Below the pieces are notes generated by a model, which had not been told where the DNA came from, did not search any database, and was given only the letters and a program-made list of their open reading frames with translations. The translations under genes and the position numbers were made by a program. DNA of 64,000 nt from CAZRGZ01 sp964599775 (GTDB taxonomy: Bacteria; Patescibacteriota; Saccharimonadia; Saccharimonadales; Saccharimonadaceae), in contig CAZRGZ010000001.1 in the NCBI GenBank assembly GCA_964599775.1, positions 1 through 64,000 of the forward strand, read 5' to 3'. Positions 15,292 to 23,925 of the stretch are shown here, piece after piece. Numbering within the stretch: the first letter of the stretch is position 1; each line of letters opens with the position of its first letter.

Positions 15292-15909
15292 ATGAAGTCG
15301 CTTAGCTTACCGAAACCGTTGATCATGATTATGGTCGGCCTGCCGGGCGCAGGTAAAACCTACTTCGCCACACAATTCGCTGAAACTTTCGGCTCACCAA
15401 TAGTGAGCATCGATAAGCTGAGGCAACTACTTATTACTGAGCCAACCTACCAGAAAGACGAACAAGAATTATTGCAACGCGTCGCCGAGCAACAATTATC
15501 AGAGCTACTTAAAACCAAGCAAACTATTATCCTAGATGGTACCGGCCATAGCCGCGTGGAACGCATGCAGCTTGCCAAACAGAGCAAAGTGGCTGGATAC
15601 ACGCCCCTTATCGTGTGGGTACAAACCGATGAAGCAACGACCAAACAACGCTCAATGCGACCAGGCAAGCAAATAATCGAAAAACCACCAGTAAGTGAGG
15701 AGCAATATACAATGCTCGCAAAGCGCTTCACGCCACCAAATCATACTGAAACCTACATCGTTATTAGCGGTAAGCATACTTATGCCTCCCAGGTGAAAGT
15801 AGTACTAAAAAAGTTAGCGCAGCCTCGCCAAAGCGCGGCGCAAACTATCATCCCGCCTGATCGCCCCGCACCGCCACAAAAACGGCGGAATATCCCTATT
15901 ATTCGATAG
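15292..15909 (+). CDS. P-loop ATPase/kinase-like protein
   Basis: The Walker A motif GLPGAGKTYFA lies at about residues 17-27, followed by a DKLRQLL segment and an IILDGTGHSRVERM strand typical of the AAA_33/zeta-toxin-like small-molecule kinase group. It probably phosphorylates a small substrate or an RNA end. The last 30 residues are Pro/Arg-rich and basic. No antitoxin-like gene is adjacent. The downstream metalloprotease starts 2 bp after its stop, so the two form one unit. Confidence 0.75.
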   Translation: MKSLSLPKPLIMIMVGLPGAGKTYFATQFAETFGSPIVSIDKLRQLLITEPTYQKDEQELLQRVAEQQLSELLKTKQTIILDGTGHSRVERMQLAKQSKVAGYTPLIVWVQTDEATTKQRSMRPGKQIIEKPPVSEEQYTMLAKRFTPPNHTETYIVISGKHTYASQVKVVLKKLAQPRQSAAQTIIPPDRPAPPQKRRNIPIIR

Positions 15910-15911
15910 CT

Positions 15912-16610
15912 ATGCCTACACTTTACGACGAGGAATTCGGCAATATATCTATACGGCGTAGCGCTCAGTCGCGTGCTATTAGTATAAAGATTGCCCCAAA
16001 CGGTACCTTGCGAATGTCGGCACCGCTCTATACCCCGACATTTTTAATGAAGCGGTTTTTAGAGGAATCACGGGAAAAACTGCGCCATATACGGATAGAA
16101 TACTCCGAAACCACAGTATACTCGCATGGTATGCAGCTCGGAAAATCACATAAACTAGTCGTCGTAAGCGATGAGACGATCCAAAACATGCATATTGCAA
16201 AGCAAAAACGTGAACTATTAGTAAAGCTCCCTCCGCATCAGTCACTCGAGCTACCGGAAATACAGCAAGTCATCCAGCAAGAATACAAAAAAATCCTCAA
16301 CAAAGAAGCTCGCGCCTACCTACCAAGGCGATTGCTCGTGCTAGCAAAAAGACACGGCTTTCACTATAAAAAAGTCCGTTATTCACATGCTAGCAGCCGA
16401 TGGGGAAGCTGTTCGAGCGGCGGTACTATTAGCTTGAATATAGCACTTATGAAATTACCACATGAGCTGATCGATTACGTACTTATTCATGAGCTTTGCC
16501 ATACCAGGGAAATGAACCATAGCTCGCGCTTCTGGCAGCTCTTGGAGAGTTGCCACCCTGACTACAAGCAACACCGTAAGCTTTTAAAGCAGCACCACCC
16601 CTTCATATAG
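15912..16610 (+). CDS. YgjP-like M48-type metallopeptidase
   Basis: DUF45/YgjP family. The zinc motif HELCH is near residues 186-190 and is followed by the family MNHSSRFW segment carrying the third ligand region. The upstream SRWGSCSSGG box is also diagnostic. No signal peptide, so it is cytoplasmic; substrates of the family are poorly known. It is coupled to the P-loop gene (2-bp gap). Length 232 matches the family. Confidence 0.88.
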   Translation: MPTLYDEEFGNISIRRSAQSRAISIKIAPNGTLRMSAPLYTPTFLMKRFLEESREKLRHIRIEYSETTVYSHGMQLGKSHKLVVVSDETIQNMHIAKQKRELLVKLPPHQSLELPEIQQVIQQEYKKILNKEARAYLPRRLLVLAKRHGFHYKKVRYSHASSRWGSCSSGGTISLNIALMKLPHELIDYVLIHELCHTREMNHSSRFWQLLESCHPDYKQHRKLLKQHHPFI

Positions 16611-16642
16611 CAGACGGGGTAGTAGGGAGCATAAAAATCCTA

Positions 16643-16648
16643 TATAAT
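16643..16648 (+). promoter_or_regulatory. -10 hexamer for the sensor kinase
   Basis: TATAAT ends 13 nt before the ATG at 16662, leaving a leader of about 6 nt at most. Confidence 0.5.
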
Positions 16649-16661
16649 AAACACGAACGTT

Positions 16662-18323
16662 ATGGATGAGCTAAAAGGGATTTTATGGCAGCGTGATATC
16701 TATACGAGCCGCCTCGTGACGATATTTCGCTACGCTGGGTTTATAGGCTGTTTGCTCGTCGTGCTTTACGGCGCCTTGATCTGGGCTCACTTTTTACCCT
16801 CCGAGCGTTTTTACGAGCCTGCTTTCTTGGTTTTAGCGCCGTTGTTTATAATATCGGGCTTTATACTTTTGCTTATCACCAAGCCGCGCCCTCTATTTGC
16901 CTTCGTTCGACTCTTCATTTTACAGATACTGGCAGCAGCGTTTCTACTGTTTGTTACGGGGTTCCAGTCGCCCATTGTTATTTGTTGGCTAATTCTTTTT
17001 ACGGCAGCGTACTTTTATTTTAATAGGCCGGCATTTTACTTGAGCGTCTGCTTTTTGCTAATAACGGCTATTATAGATGTCGCATTGATGGGCTCGCCAA
17101 GCCTGGCATACATTGTGACCAATAGCGCAATTGTTGCAGCGCTGGTGTTCGTTGGCTGGATTAGCGCTTGGATAGGTTTCGTGCAAGCAGCCGTTCATGA
17201 TGGCTTTAACCAAACACGGCTCAATGAAATGATCCAAAAAGACCGCATGCTGTCGGTTATTAATAGTATGGGCGATGCCATTATAAATACCGATGAAAAT
17301 GGCACTATTGTTACCTACAATGCCGCAACTTTGAATCTTTTTGATACCAACGATAGCCTGACAGGCCGTAAAATTGATGAAATCATCCCACTAAAAAACC
17401 AAGAGGGCAAAAAAGTACTTCTCTTTAAAGAAGCGTGCGAGCAAGAAAGCCTGACAATCCGCGAGGATTTGTCATACCACTTCAGCGATGGCGAATCGAT
17501 GCGCCTTGGCATAAACTGCACCCCAGTGCACACGAGTTATGCGTCGGGCCGTGCCCAAAACGGCTATATTTTTATAATGCGAGATATCACCAAAACCAAA
17601 TCCTTAGAAGAAGAACGTGATGAATTTATCTCTGTCGTCAGTCACGAACTGCGGACACCGATCACTATTGCCGAGGGCACCGTTTCCAATGCGCAGGTTT
17701 TACTAGAGCGCGATGCCTCAAAAGACAAGCTGAAATCTGCACTCGATGAAGCTCACCAACAAACACTTTATTTAGCCAAAATGATAAACGATTTAAGCAC
17801 TTTATCGCGCGCTGAACGGGGCGCCTATGGTGAGTCCGAAGAGATTGATCTCGAGCAAATGCTCCACGCCTTGTATCACGAATATCAATCCCAGGCAGCT
17901 GCAAAACAACTCCATTTAAACCTCGACATTAAAGGGAAACTGGGTACACTCACGACTAGCCGGCTGTATCTTGAAGAAACATTGCAAAATTTCATTACCA
18001 ACGCAATAAAATACACCCAGGAAGGCAGTGTCACAATAATAGGGGAACGAAACGATGACAATACCATTACTCTCTCGGTAAAGGACACCGGTATAGGCAT
18101 CAGTAAAAGCGAGAAACGCAATATTTTTAAAAAGTTTTACCGCTCAGAAGATTATCGTATTCGCCAAACAAGCGGCACTGGGTTAGGTTTGTACGTGGTG
18201 CACAAACTTGCACAACGAATGGGTGCAACTATAGAGGTGAAAAGCAGACTGAACCACGGTTCAACTTTTAGTATCACACTCGGGAATATACCGACGCCAG
18301 AAGAAGGGCGACAGCATGGATAG
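16662..18323 (+). CDS. Membrane PAS sensor histidine kinase
   Basis: Five to six N-terminal membrane helices (about residues 20-175), a PAS domain (about 190-310, starting near MLSVINSMGDAI), HisKA with the H-box SVVSHELRTP (about 327-336) and HATPase_c with N-box FITNAIKY, DTGIGI and GTGLGLYV. It autophosphorylates and should pass phosphate to a response regulator, but none is adjacent. The next gene overlaps it by 8 bp. The membrane input domain has no large external loop, so it may sense a membrane-linked signal. Confidence 0.9.
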   Translation: MDELKGILWQRDIYTSRLVTIFRYAGFIGCLLVVLYGALIWAHFLPSERFYEPAFLVLAPLFIISGFILLLITKPRPLFAFVRLFILQILAAAFLLFVTGFQSPIVICWLILFTAAYFYFNRPAFYLSVCFLLITAIIDVALMGSPSLAYIVTNSAIVAALVFVGWISAWIGFVQAAVHDGFNQTRLNEMIQKDRMLSVINSMGDAIINTDENGTIVTYNAATLNLFDTNDSLTGRKIDEIIPLKNQEGKKVLLFKEACEQESLTIREDLSYHFSDGESMRLGINCTPVHTSYASGRAQNGYIFIMRDITKTKSLEEERDEFISVVSHELRTPITIAEGTVSNAQVLLERDASKDKLKSALDEAHQQTLYLAKMINDLSTLSRAERGAYGESEEIDLEQMLHALYHEYQSQAAAKQLHLNLDIKGKLGTLTTSRLYLEETLQNFITNAIKYTQEGSVTIIGERNDDNTITLSVKDTGIGISKSEKRNIFKKFYRSEDYRIRQTSGTGLGLYVVHKLAQRMGATIEVKSRLNHGSTFSITLGNIPTPEEGRQHG

Positions 18324-19200
18324 TCCAGAAGCAGAAAAGCTACTGCGGCCGCCGCGCCACCTAGAATGGTTCGTAAAAGAAGAGTACATTCAGCATCGGG
18401 GTAATCATTTTAAATTTCTCGACCCCGTAGAGGGTACGCCGCTTGAATATGGGCAGTTACCGCCGAGTGTTGCGAAGGATCCTGTTTGCCGGGTTGGCAT
18501 AGAAACGTTGCGGGCGTTATCTGCAGAAAGGCCAATAGACCTTTATTTTAATTATCACAGGGGCCGACAAGACTTCGAGCACCTCATTGACGCAGCCGGG
18601 CAAGAGTTAGCGGATGCAGCTTTGGTGGGGCTAGAATGGAATTATCAAGGCGCTCTCCCCACAACAAGCCAAACTATTCAGTGGGAGCCATTCGAGGGTG
18701 GAGGGCTTGCAGAGTACATACAGGCAGCGAGGGAATATCTTCCTTCTACAACTGTACCTATCGATATCGATACACCTATTCACGAAGAAGATAGGCTACG
18801 CCACCGGCTAAAGGAATTGCTGGAATTCGCCACCGAAACGCCCACGTCCGATGAAAAATCAAGCGCTGACTACGAGAAACTCCATCTTGGCTGGATAGCG
18901 TACCAAAATATTCGCGGCTTCGCTATGCCAGCGACATTAGGATACATGGCTCATCTACAGCTTCAAGAAGGGAAACTGCAGCCAGATAAACCCGTGGCAC
19001 TTATTATAGGGAGTGGCCACTCTGTTGCTGTACCGAACAAGCTTGCGCAACTGGGCATTGAAACACGTTCGCACATAGTGAAACCTCTTGAAGATACTAT
19101 GCATAATCGAGTATACACACTCGGCATGAACGAAGCCATTATGCCGTTCAAGCAGCTCAAAGATCTCGCTAACTGGGAGCTAACTTCGCGGGCGCCGTAA
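18316..19200 (+). CDS. Unknown protein coupled to sensor kinase (TraB/Tiki-like?)
   Basis: The start lies 8 bp inside the kinase gene. The 294-residue protein is soluble. Two segments resemble the TraB/GumN/Tiki hydrolase-like fold: a YFNYHRGRQDFE stretch leading to LVGLEW (about 77-112) and a C-terminal VALIIGSGHS strand-loop (about 230-239). This is pattern memory and weak. It has no receiver domain, so it is not a usual kinase partner. The 3' end overlaps the converging GT2 gene by 21 bp. Confidence 0.5.
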   Translation: MDSPEAEKLLRPPRHLEWFVKEEYIQHRGNHFKFLDPVEGTPLEYGQLPPSVAKDPVCRVGIETLRALSAERPIDLYFNYHRGRQDFEHLIDAAGQELADAALVGLEWNYQGALPTTSQTIQWEPFEGGGLAEYIQAAREYLPSTTVPIDIDTPIHEEDRLRHRLKELLEFATETPTSDEKSSADYEKLHLGWIAYQNIRGFAMPATLGYMAHLQLQEGKLQPDKPVALIIGSGHSVAVPNKLAQLGIETRSHIVKPLEDTMHNRVYTLGMNEAIMPFKQLKDLANWELTSRAP

Positions 19201-20640
19201 TACCGGGTAGCAGATATTCCGGCCTTTCCAGGTGATTTTATCGAACTCATAGCCAATCATGCTAGCTAATATCAGGGCTAGCTCTTGTAGCAAAACAAAC
19301 GGCAGCAAAATCGTCGCCAACAGCCAGCCATTGTGCCATGCTTGCCGCGTATAGAGTAGATACATTAATGCATACACCAAAGTTAATGCTAGTGCAACGG
19401 CAGTTAGGCCACTCCACTGTGATAATGCTGCCGAGTAAAGAATAATGATGAAAGGCACAAGCGCAACGAGGTAAAAAGCGAGGCTCGTAATAAGCACGAC
19501 GTATGGGCGCTTACCGAGGGCAGGGTAACTCAGGCGTAGGCTTGTTTCGATTTGCGAGCTCCATTTTTTAGCATAAAACACACCTAAACGATGTCCGCCC
19601 AACAGGTAACGATACGTACCACGCAGGTCAAAGGTGCGCGCAAATTTATTCTCAGGCATAATATCATTCTTTACTGATGCAAACCCACCAACTTCGAGTA
19701 GTTTCTCGCGACGCACCAGCCAAAGCGACGTTGCAGCAGGCGTATGAATAAACTGCGGGATAATCATTTGCCAAAAATACCGCAAAGGCGAAAGGAACAC
19801 GCTTGGACGTAGCTGATCACGACGTTCGGGTTGAACCGAAACCATTGAAAGATGCTTCAATAGCGTATAATCAATGAGCTGCGAAATAGTCGTCGCCTCT
19901 ATTCGCGTGTCGACATCTATAAAAACGATGTAGTCGCCACTTGCCTGATTCGTCAGTACGTCCAACGCTTGATTCCTTCCTAGCCAACCATCTTTTGGCG
20001 GTAATCCTTGAATAAAGCGTACACCCGCATGGGCATAGGACTTTATTAACTGAGAAGTCGTATCTTGTGAACAATCATCTAGGACAATGATTTCAAGCTT
20101 AGGGTAATCAGAAGCTAAAATACTATCCAAGCAACTTGCGAGAGCAAAGGTTTCGTTACGCGCCGGCACACATATACTGACTGTTGGTAAATCTTCGAGT
20201 GACCGCTTTTTGTAGTAGTATTCCTTTAGCCGGTAGCGCAACAGCGCCACACGCAGCCGTAAAAGTGCGGCGATAGTGAAAATACTTGCCCCAACCAAAA
20301 CACTCCAGAGCAATAGTATTTGTGGAACATAAAGCAAGAAATAAGCCCCTGCAAGCACTGCGCCAATTCCACCCGTATTTATCGCAGTTGACCACGCCGA
20401 CGCTCGGCGAAACACGCGAACCGCGACAAAAATCATAAATAGTTCAATATAAAAGATTAATAAAAAGTGCCACACAAAAACCGACGCCAGCCACAAGAAG
20501 GGGATACTCACGGCGAGCATCAGTAGTGCAAACGAAGCTAAAAGGTACTGCACCGTCCGAAAGCGTTTTGCCAGCAAAACAGATAACAAAGCTAGGAATG
20601 CCGCTGCGACTGCTATTCCCCAGAGTGCCCACATATGCAT
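19180..20640 (-). CDS. Membrane GT2 glycosyltransferase
   Basis: Inverting GT-A enzyme at the membrane. Four N-terminal helices (to about 140) precede the GT2 domain with VSICVPARNE, a LDDCSQDTT nucleotide-binding loop and the DVDTRI DxD motif (about 240-245). Several helices follow from about 380. The architecture resembles carotenoid/lipid glycosyltransferases (CrtQ-like). The minus-strand TGaTACGAT (20654-20647 region) ends 6 nt before the ATG, predicting a leaderless mRNA. Acceptor unknown; membrane lipid or polyisoprenoid is a guess. Confidence 0.82.
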   Translation of the reverse strand: MHMWALWGIAVAAAFLALLSVLLAKRFRTVQYLLASFALLMLAVSIPFLWLASVFVWHFLLIFYIELFMIFVAVRVFRRASAWSTAINTGGIGAVLAGAYFLLYVPQILLLWSVLVGASIFTIAALLRLRVALLRYRLKEYYYKKRSLEDLPTVSICVPARNETFALASCLDSILASDYPKLEIIVLDDCSQDTTSQLIKSYAHAGVRFIQGLPPKDGWLGRNQALDVLTNQASGDYIVFIDVDTRIEATTISQLIDYTLLKHLSMVSVQPERRDQLRPSVFLSPLRYFWQMIIPQFIHTPAATSLWLVRREKLLEVGGFASVKNDIMPENKFARTFDLRGTYRYLLGGHRLGVFYAKKWSSQIETSLRLSYPALGKRPYVVLITSLAFYLVALVPFIIILYSAALSQWSGLTAVALALTLVYALMYLLYTRQAWHNGWLLATILLPFVLLQELALILASMIGYEFDKITWKGRNICYPVLRRPRS

Positions 20641-20670
20641 AGTTTTATCGTATCATAATGTTAGCGAGAA

Positions 20671-20877
20671 GCCGAATCACACCTTCCCTAGCTTACGACT
20701 ATCCGAGCTCCCCTGGCAAAAAATCACAGCGCTTCCTGGTCTTGGCGAGGACAGTCCCAGTATAATATGCTGGGACCGATCCCTGAAACGGGTCGCATTG
20801 CAGCCAACCAAGAAGTGCTGTGATTCTTGACGAGACGGGAGTGAGGCGGCCGTAAGCTAGGGAAGGTGTGATTCGGC
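20671..20877. repeat. 207-nt multi-helix hairpin element
   Basis: The ends (20671-20697 and 20851-20877) form a perfect 27-bp inverted repeat. Inside, 20722-20746 pairs with 20803-20825 (about 23 bp with one bulge and one mismatch), and the tip holds two further hairpins, GTCCCAGTAT/ATGCTGGGAC (20754-20776) and a bulged GATCCC/GGGTC (20778-20794). No coding frame. It could be a MITE-like insertion or a structured RNA with a closing stem, central bubble and branched tip. It lies between divergent GT2 and secE. Confidence 0.7.
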
Positions 20878-20888
20878 CTATAAAATAG

Positions 20889-20917
20889 TTGCAATGCTCC
20901 AAGCTTTAGTCTATAAT
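20889..20917 (+). promoter_or_regulatory. Sigma-70 promoter of secE
   Basis: TTGCAA (20889-20894), 17-bp spacer, TATAAT (20912-20917). Predicted +1 is near 20924, immediately before a terminator-like hairpin. Confidence 0.8.
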
Positions 20918-20926
20918 TGACTTGAC

Positions 20927-20954
20927 TCCTGCAGAAGAAACTGTAGGATTTTTT
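20927..20954 (+). terminator. Leader terminator (attenuator candidate) before secE
   Basis: TCCTGCAG pairs with CTGTAGGA around AAGAAA and is followed by six T. It lies between the secE promoter and the secE start, so it would stop transcription early unless bypassed. Confidence 0.65.
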
Positions 20955-20973
20955 AATTTGAGGAGAATAAACG

Positions 20974-21288
20974 GTGGCAAAATCGCAACCAAAGAACGAA
21001 GCTACCGATGTTGCAAAAAAGCAGGCAACTGAGGAAACTTCTCCAGCAAAGACTAAGAAGACTAAAAAACAGCGCAAGGGAATACTCAGGATTCTCTTTA
21101 CGCCTTTTGTCGCACTAGGCCGCTATTTTAAAGGTGCCTGGCAGGAGCTTCGGCAGGTACGGTGGCCCACCCGCCGTGCAACATGGGCATTAACACTTGC
21201 AGTGATCCTATTCACCGTGTTTTTTGTGATTATTATTGTGGCGCTCGACAGCGCCTTTCAGGAACTATTTAAGAGGATTTTACTATAA
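20974..21288 (+). CDS. secE: Preprotein translocase subunit SecE
   Basis: Essential partner of SecY in the protein-export channel. A Lys/Glu-rich N-terminal tail (about 1-45) is followed by the family WQELRQVRWPTRRAT motif (about 65-79) and one membrane helix (about 80-100). The GTG start is chosen because AGGAG at 20961-20965 lies 8 nt before it. nusG starts on the last base of its stop codon, the usual secE-nusG pairing. Confidence 0.93.
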   Translation: MAKSQPKNEATDVAKKQATEETSPAKTKKTKKQRKGILRILFTPFVALGRYFKGAWQELRQVRWPTRRATWALTLAVILFTVFFVIIIVALDSAFQELFKRILL

Positions 21289-21833
21289 TGGTACGCAAAC
21301 GATATGATTCCACCCGGCACTGGTACGCTATTCACACTTATGCCGGATACGAAGAAAAAGTAGCCGATAGTGTTCGTCAGCGTATCAACGCGGTTGACAT
21401 GGCTGATAAAATTTTTGATGTCTTGGTACCAAAAGAAAAGCAGATCGAGATCAAAAACGGCAAACGTAAAGTTGTCGACAAAAAGATCTTCCAAGGTTAT
21501 GTTTTGGTGGAAATGAAAATGACCGAAGATGCTTGGTATATTATCCGTAACACCCCTGGCGTGACTGGTTTTGTGGGTAGCGGAACTAACCCAACACCAA
21601 TGAGCGATCAAGAAATTGCCAAAATTAAAAAGCGTATGGGCGTGGAAGACCCACGGCACCATATTGACTTTAAGGAAGGCGAAGTCGTGAACATTGTTGA
21701 TGGGCCATTCAAAGGCTTCGATGGCACTATTAATGAAATCGATACCCAAAAAGGCAAGATTAAAGTGCTCGTTAGTATGTTTGGCCGTGATACGCCAGTC
21801 GAGCTTGACGTGTTGCAAGTTAACAAAATTTAA
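21288..21833 (+). CDS. nusG: Transcription factor NusG
   Basis: Binds RNA polymerase and couples transcription with translation and Rho. The NGN domain begins with WYAIHTYAGYEEKVA, and the C-terminal KOW motif (VNIVDGPFKGFDGTI) lies at about residues 130-144. Length 181 is standard. It overlaps secE by 1 bp. A separate promoter for rplK begins inside its last codons. Confidence 0.96.
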   Translation: MVRKRYDSTRHWYAIHTYAGYEEKVADSVRQRINAVDMADKIFDVLVPKEKQIEIKNGKRKVVDKKIFQGYVLVEMKMTEDAWYIIRNTPGVTGFVGSGTNPTPMSDQEIAKIKKRMGVEDPRHHIDFKEGEVVNIVDGPFKGFDGTINEIDTQKGKIKVLVSMFGRDTPVELDVLQVNKI

Positions 21834-21841
21834 GGTATAAT
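21813..21841 (+). promoter_or_regulatory. Internal promoter for rplK
   Basis: TTGCAA (21813-21818), 17-bp spacer, TATAAT (21836-21841), overlapping the nusG stop. The leader that follows contains a perfect 7-bp hairpin ACTCTGC/GCAGAGT (21856-21871) and an AAAGGAAG ribosome site. Confidence 0.75.
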
Positions 21842-21890
21842 ACCACTCGTTACGCACTCTGCAAGCAGAGTAAAAGGAAGTATATAAATT

Positions 21891-22319
21891 ATGGCAAAAA
21901 AAGTTATCGGAAACCTCAAACTCCGTATTCCTGCCGGCAAAGCAACCGCTGGGCCACCGGTAGGTAGCACATTGGGTCAGTGGGGCCTCAACATGATGGA
22001 TTTCATTAATCCATTCAATGAAGCAACGAAAGATCTTATGGGTAAGGATGTTATTGTTCACCTAAAAGTGTACGAAGACCGTACTTTCGAGTGGAAGAGC
22101 CTCGGCCAGCCAGTTGATGACATGATCCGCGAGAAAGTGGGCATCAAAAAAGGCTCTGGCACACCACACACCGAAAAGGTAGGCAAGATCACTCGTGCCC
22201 AGCTGGAAGAAATTGCCGAAGCCAAGAAAGATATGTTGAATGCTATCGACCTAGAAGGTGCCGTCAAGACCGTCGCTGGCACAGCACGTTCTATGGGTGT
22301 GGAAGTAGCTGAAGAGTAA
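21891..22319 (+). CDS. rplK: 50S ribosomal protein L11
   Basis: Binds the GTPase-associated centre of 23S rRNA with L10/L12. PAGKATAGPPVGS at about residues 14-26 is the L11 signature. Length 142 is standard. rplA, normally next, is displaced by 2 kb of accessory DNA. A strong terminator follows the stop. Confidence 0.96.
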   Translation: MAKKVIGNLKLRIPAGKATAGPPVGSTLGQWGLNMMDFINPFNEATKDLMGKDVIVHLKVYEDRTFEWKSLGQPVDDMIREKVGIKKGSGTPHTEKVGKITRAQLEEIAEAKKDMLNAIDLEGAVKTVAGTARSMGVEVAEE

Positions 22320-22340
22320 ATTCCAAAAAGAATTACGAAG

Positions 22341-22370
22341 AATGTCGCGAAAAACCGCGACATTTTTTAT
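22341..22370 (+). terminator. Intrinsic terminator after rplK
   Basis: AATGTCGCG pairs with CGCGACATT around AAAAAC and is followed by TTTT. Its existence confirms that rplK no longer runs into rplA. Confidence 0.88.
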
Positions 22371-22386
22371 TTAAATTCAAATCGTT

Positions 22387-22421
22387 CCGCCGACCCACTT
22401 CGCCATTGAAGGGGTCGGCGG
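22387..22421 (-). terminator. GC-rich hairpin after the minus-strand membrane gene
   Basis: CCGCCGACCC and GGGTCGGCGG pair perfectly (10 bp) a few bases beyond the stop of the gene at 22425. There is no strong T-run on the minus strand, so it may pause or protect RNA and rely on the rplK terminator stem. Confidence 0.55.
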
Positions 22422-22424
22422 CAT

Positions 22425-23375
22425 TCATCCGACCAGTGAGAGTGCAACGCCTATCGAGCACACAGCTGCGGGCCGGGCGTACCGCACCATTTCGCGCGGG
22501 ACACTCCGCGGCCCCTTCTTCACCCACGCATCTGTTGCAATGGTAAAGAATAGCGAAAGCTGGTGGAGCGACATCACGAGCGTCGGTCGGCCCGACGACT
22601 CAATTGCCCACAGTAGCGTGGAGGCCGACATCGGAATAAGGATCGCGGCCAGCAGTAGGGGAGTGAACTTGAATCGCGATGTCGCTTGCTGCTTTTTCTT
22701 TACGAGGCTCACTGCGATAGCGCCAATGCTCATCAGAAGCGCAGGAACGATGAGCCGTATCGGCACGTAGTTGGTGGTCGATATTTCTTCCACCACCACA
22801 GCATCGAGACCGCCACCGGCCCCAAAGGTGAGCGTCGCCGCCACCGCGCCAATCCAGGCCAGGCGACGTCGAGCAATTGACTTCTCCTCTTCTACCAGGG
22901 GCGTTTCGGACGGAGCATCTTCGTCTGCCTGCTTTCGCTGAAGGCGCAATTCGATGAGCTTCGCATCGATAACACCCGTGATGATCGTTGCCGCACCAAG
23001 CACCAGCAGCCACGTGATGGCTTCGCCGAGCAGCCAGGCTGACACAAAGGCCAGCGGTACAATCCGCAGCGTAAAGAGTATTGCGAAGTAGGTTCCTCCA
23101 ATCACTGGGATGCACATGAGCATCAGCGGGTTTGCGATGGCGTACATCAACACTGCGCCAGCGATGAAGCCCAGCACTTTCGCGTTGAGTCCGTCTACTG
23201 CCGTGAACTCTGGGCCTTTCGGAAGCATAATGACTGCAGTGAATATCACCGCCGCCGCAACACTTACAAGAATCGACGCCAGCAGGCTTTGGAGCAAACG
23301 ACGTGCCCCTATTTTGGCTTGCACTACGGGTATAGGACCCTGCAGAGCAAGGCTGACAAGCAGCAGTGCCAGCAC
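22425..23375 (-). CDS. EamA/DMT-like membrane transporter, GC-rich
   Basis: About ten hydrophobic helices in two halves separated by a charged loop (about residues 145-175) give an EamA (drug/metabolite exporter-like) layout. Family assignment is from topology and Gly/Ala-rich helices, not a firm motif. GTG at 23375 is chosen because GAGAGAGAGG lies 8 nt upstream and TATAAT (minus, 23418-23413) lies before that; a longer frame to 23471 would start upstream of the promoter. It is visibly more GC-rich than the ribosomal genes around it. Confidence 0.65.
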   Translation of the reverse strand: MLALLLVSLALQGPIPVVQAKIGARRLLQSLLASILVSVAAAVIFTAVIMLPKGPEFTAVDGLNAKVLGFIAGAVLMYAIANPLMLMCIPVIGGTYFAILFTLRIVPLAFVSAWLLGEAITWLLVLGAATIITGVIDAKLIELRLQRKQADEDAPSETPLVEEEKSIARRRLAWIGAVAATLTFGAGGGLDAVVVEEISTTNYVPIRLIVPALLMSIGAIAVSLVKKKQQATSRFKFTPLLLAAILIPMSASTLLWAIESSGRPTLVMSLHQLSLFFTIATDAWVKKGPRSVPREMVRYARPAAVCSIGVALSLVG

Positions 23376-23451
23376 CTCATGGTCCTCTCTCTCGACGAAT
23401 GAACCGCAGAGTATTATATAAGCAAAAGGTTGGTATGTCAATGTAGTCAGA

Positions 23452-23532
23452 AACCCAAACCTCAAACCCACTCCTGGGTCCTGTCACCCGGTCCGCCGGA
23501 CACCCCCCCGTAGTGGGGCTTGAGGTTCAGGT
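23452..23532. repeat. Intergenic palindromic repeat, copy 2
   Basis: Ends CCTCAAACCCAC and GTGGGGCTTGAGG are inverted. The inner GGGTCCTGTCACCCGGTCCGCC matches, in reverse orientation and with one extra base, the right half of the element at 47456-47587. The ORF end of the membrane gene's upstream region touches it. Confidence 0.65.
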
Positions 23533-23925
23533 AGCTACAGTATTTGTTGCCCTACATATTTTTGAAGCTATTCTCCCGGTTTGGCAACCAACACCTATAC
23601 ATAAATTTAAGTTGTAAAAACTGCGCTTTAGCTTGACCGGTTAACAATACCACAGCGTATAATGTATACAGGTCATGAGAGTACTGGTGGAGACCTTTTT
23701 ACTAACAGACCTTGTAACAAACAGCAAGCAAACACACTGGCGCAGCCATTAAAGCGCTAAGCGTCCCTGCTTTCTACATATTCAAAGCTACTTCAGGCGT
23801 ACAGCAAAAAGCGTGCGGTGTTTTTTGCGCCTCGTAGTTCTTACTCCAAAATCCGCAGGCTGACCACATATTCTTGATGTCAGTTTCTTTTTATAACCAA
23901 AAATCAATCTTTTAAGGAGTAGAAT
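23533..23925 (+). other. Gene-free 390-bp leader-like region
   Basis: No coding frame. It holds TATAAT near 23659-23664 after a TTGACC with a 19-bp spacer, then a weak AGGTC/GACCT hairpin followed by five T (about 23670-23700), suggesting a long leader with an early-termination site for the small gene at 23926. A second AT-rich stem near 23805-23830 is possible. I see no known riboswitch signature. Confidence 0.35.

Noticed and set aside
15292..15909. Zeta-toxin-type P-loop gene as a toxin-antitoxin module
   Set aside because: No epsilon-like or other small partner is adjacent; the downstream gene is a YgjP-like metallopeptidase.
21258..22061. Long antisense frame (267 codons) over nusG and rplK
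   Set aside because: It lies opposite two certain genes, is rich in His/Phe as a shadow frame would be, and has no ribosome site.
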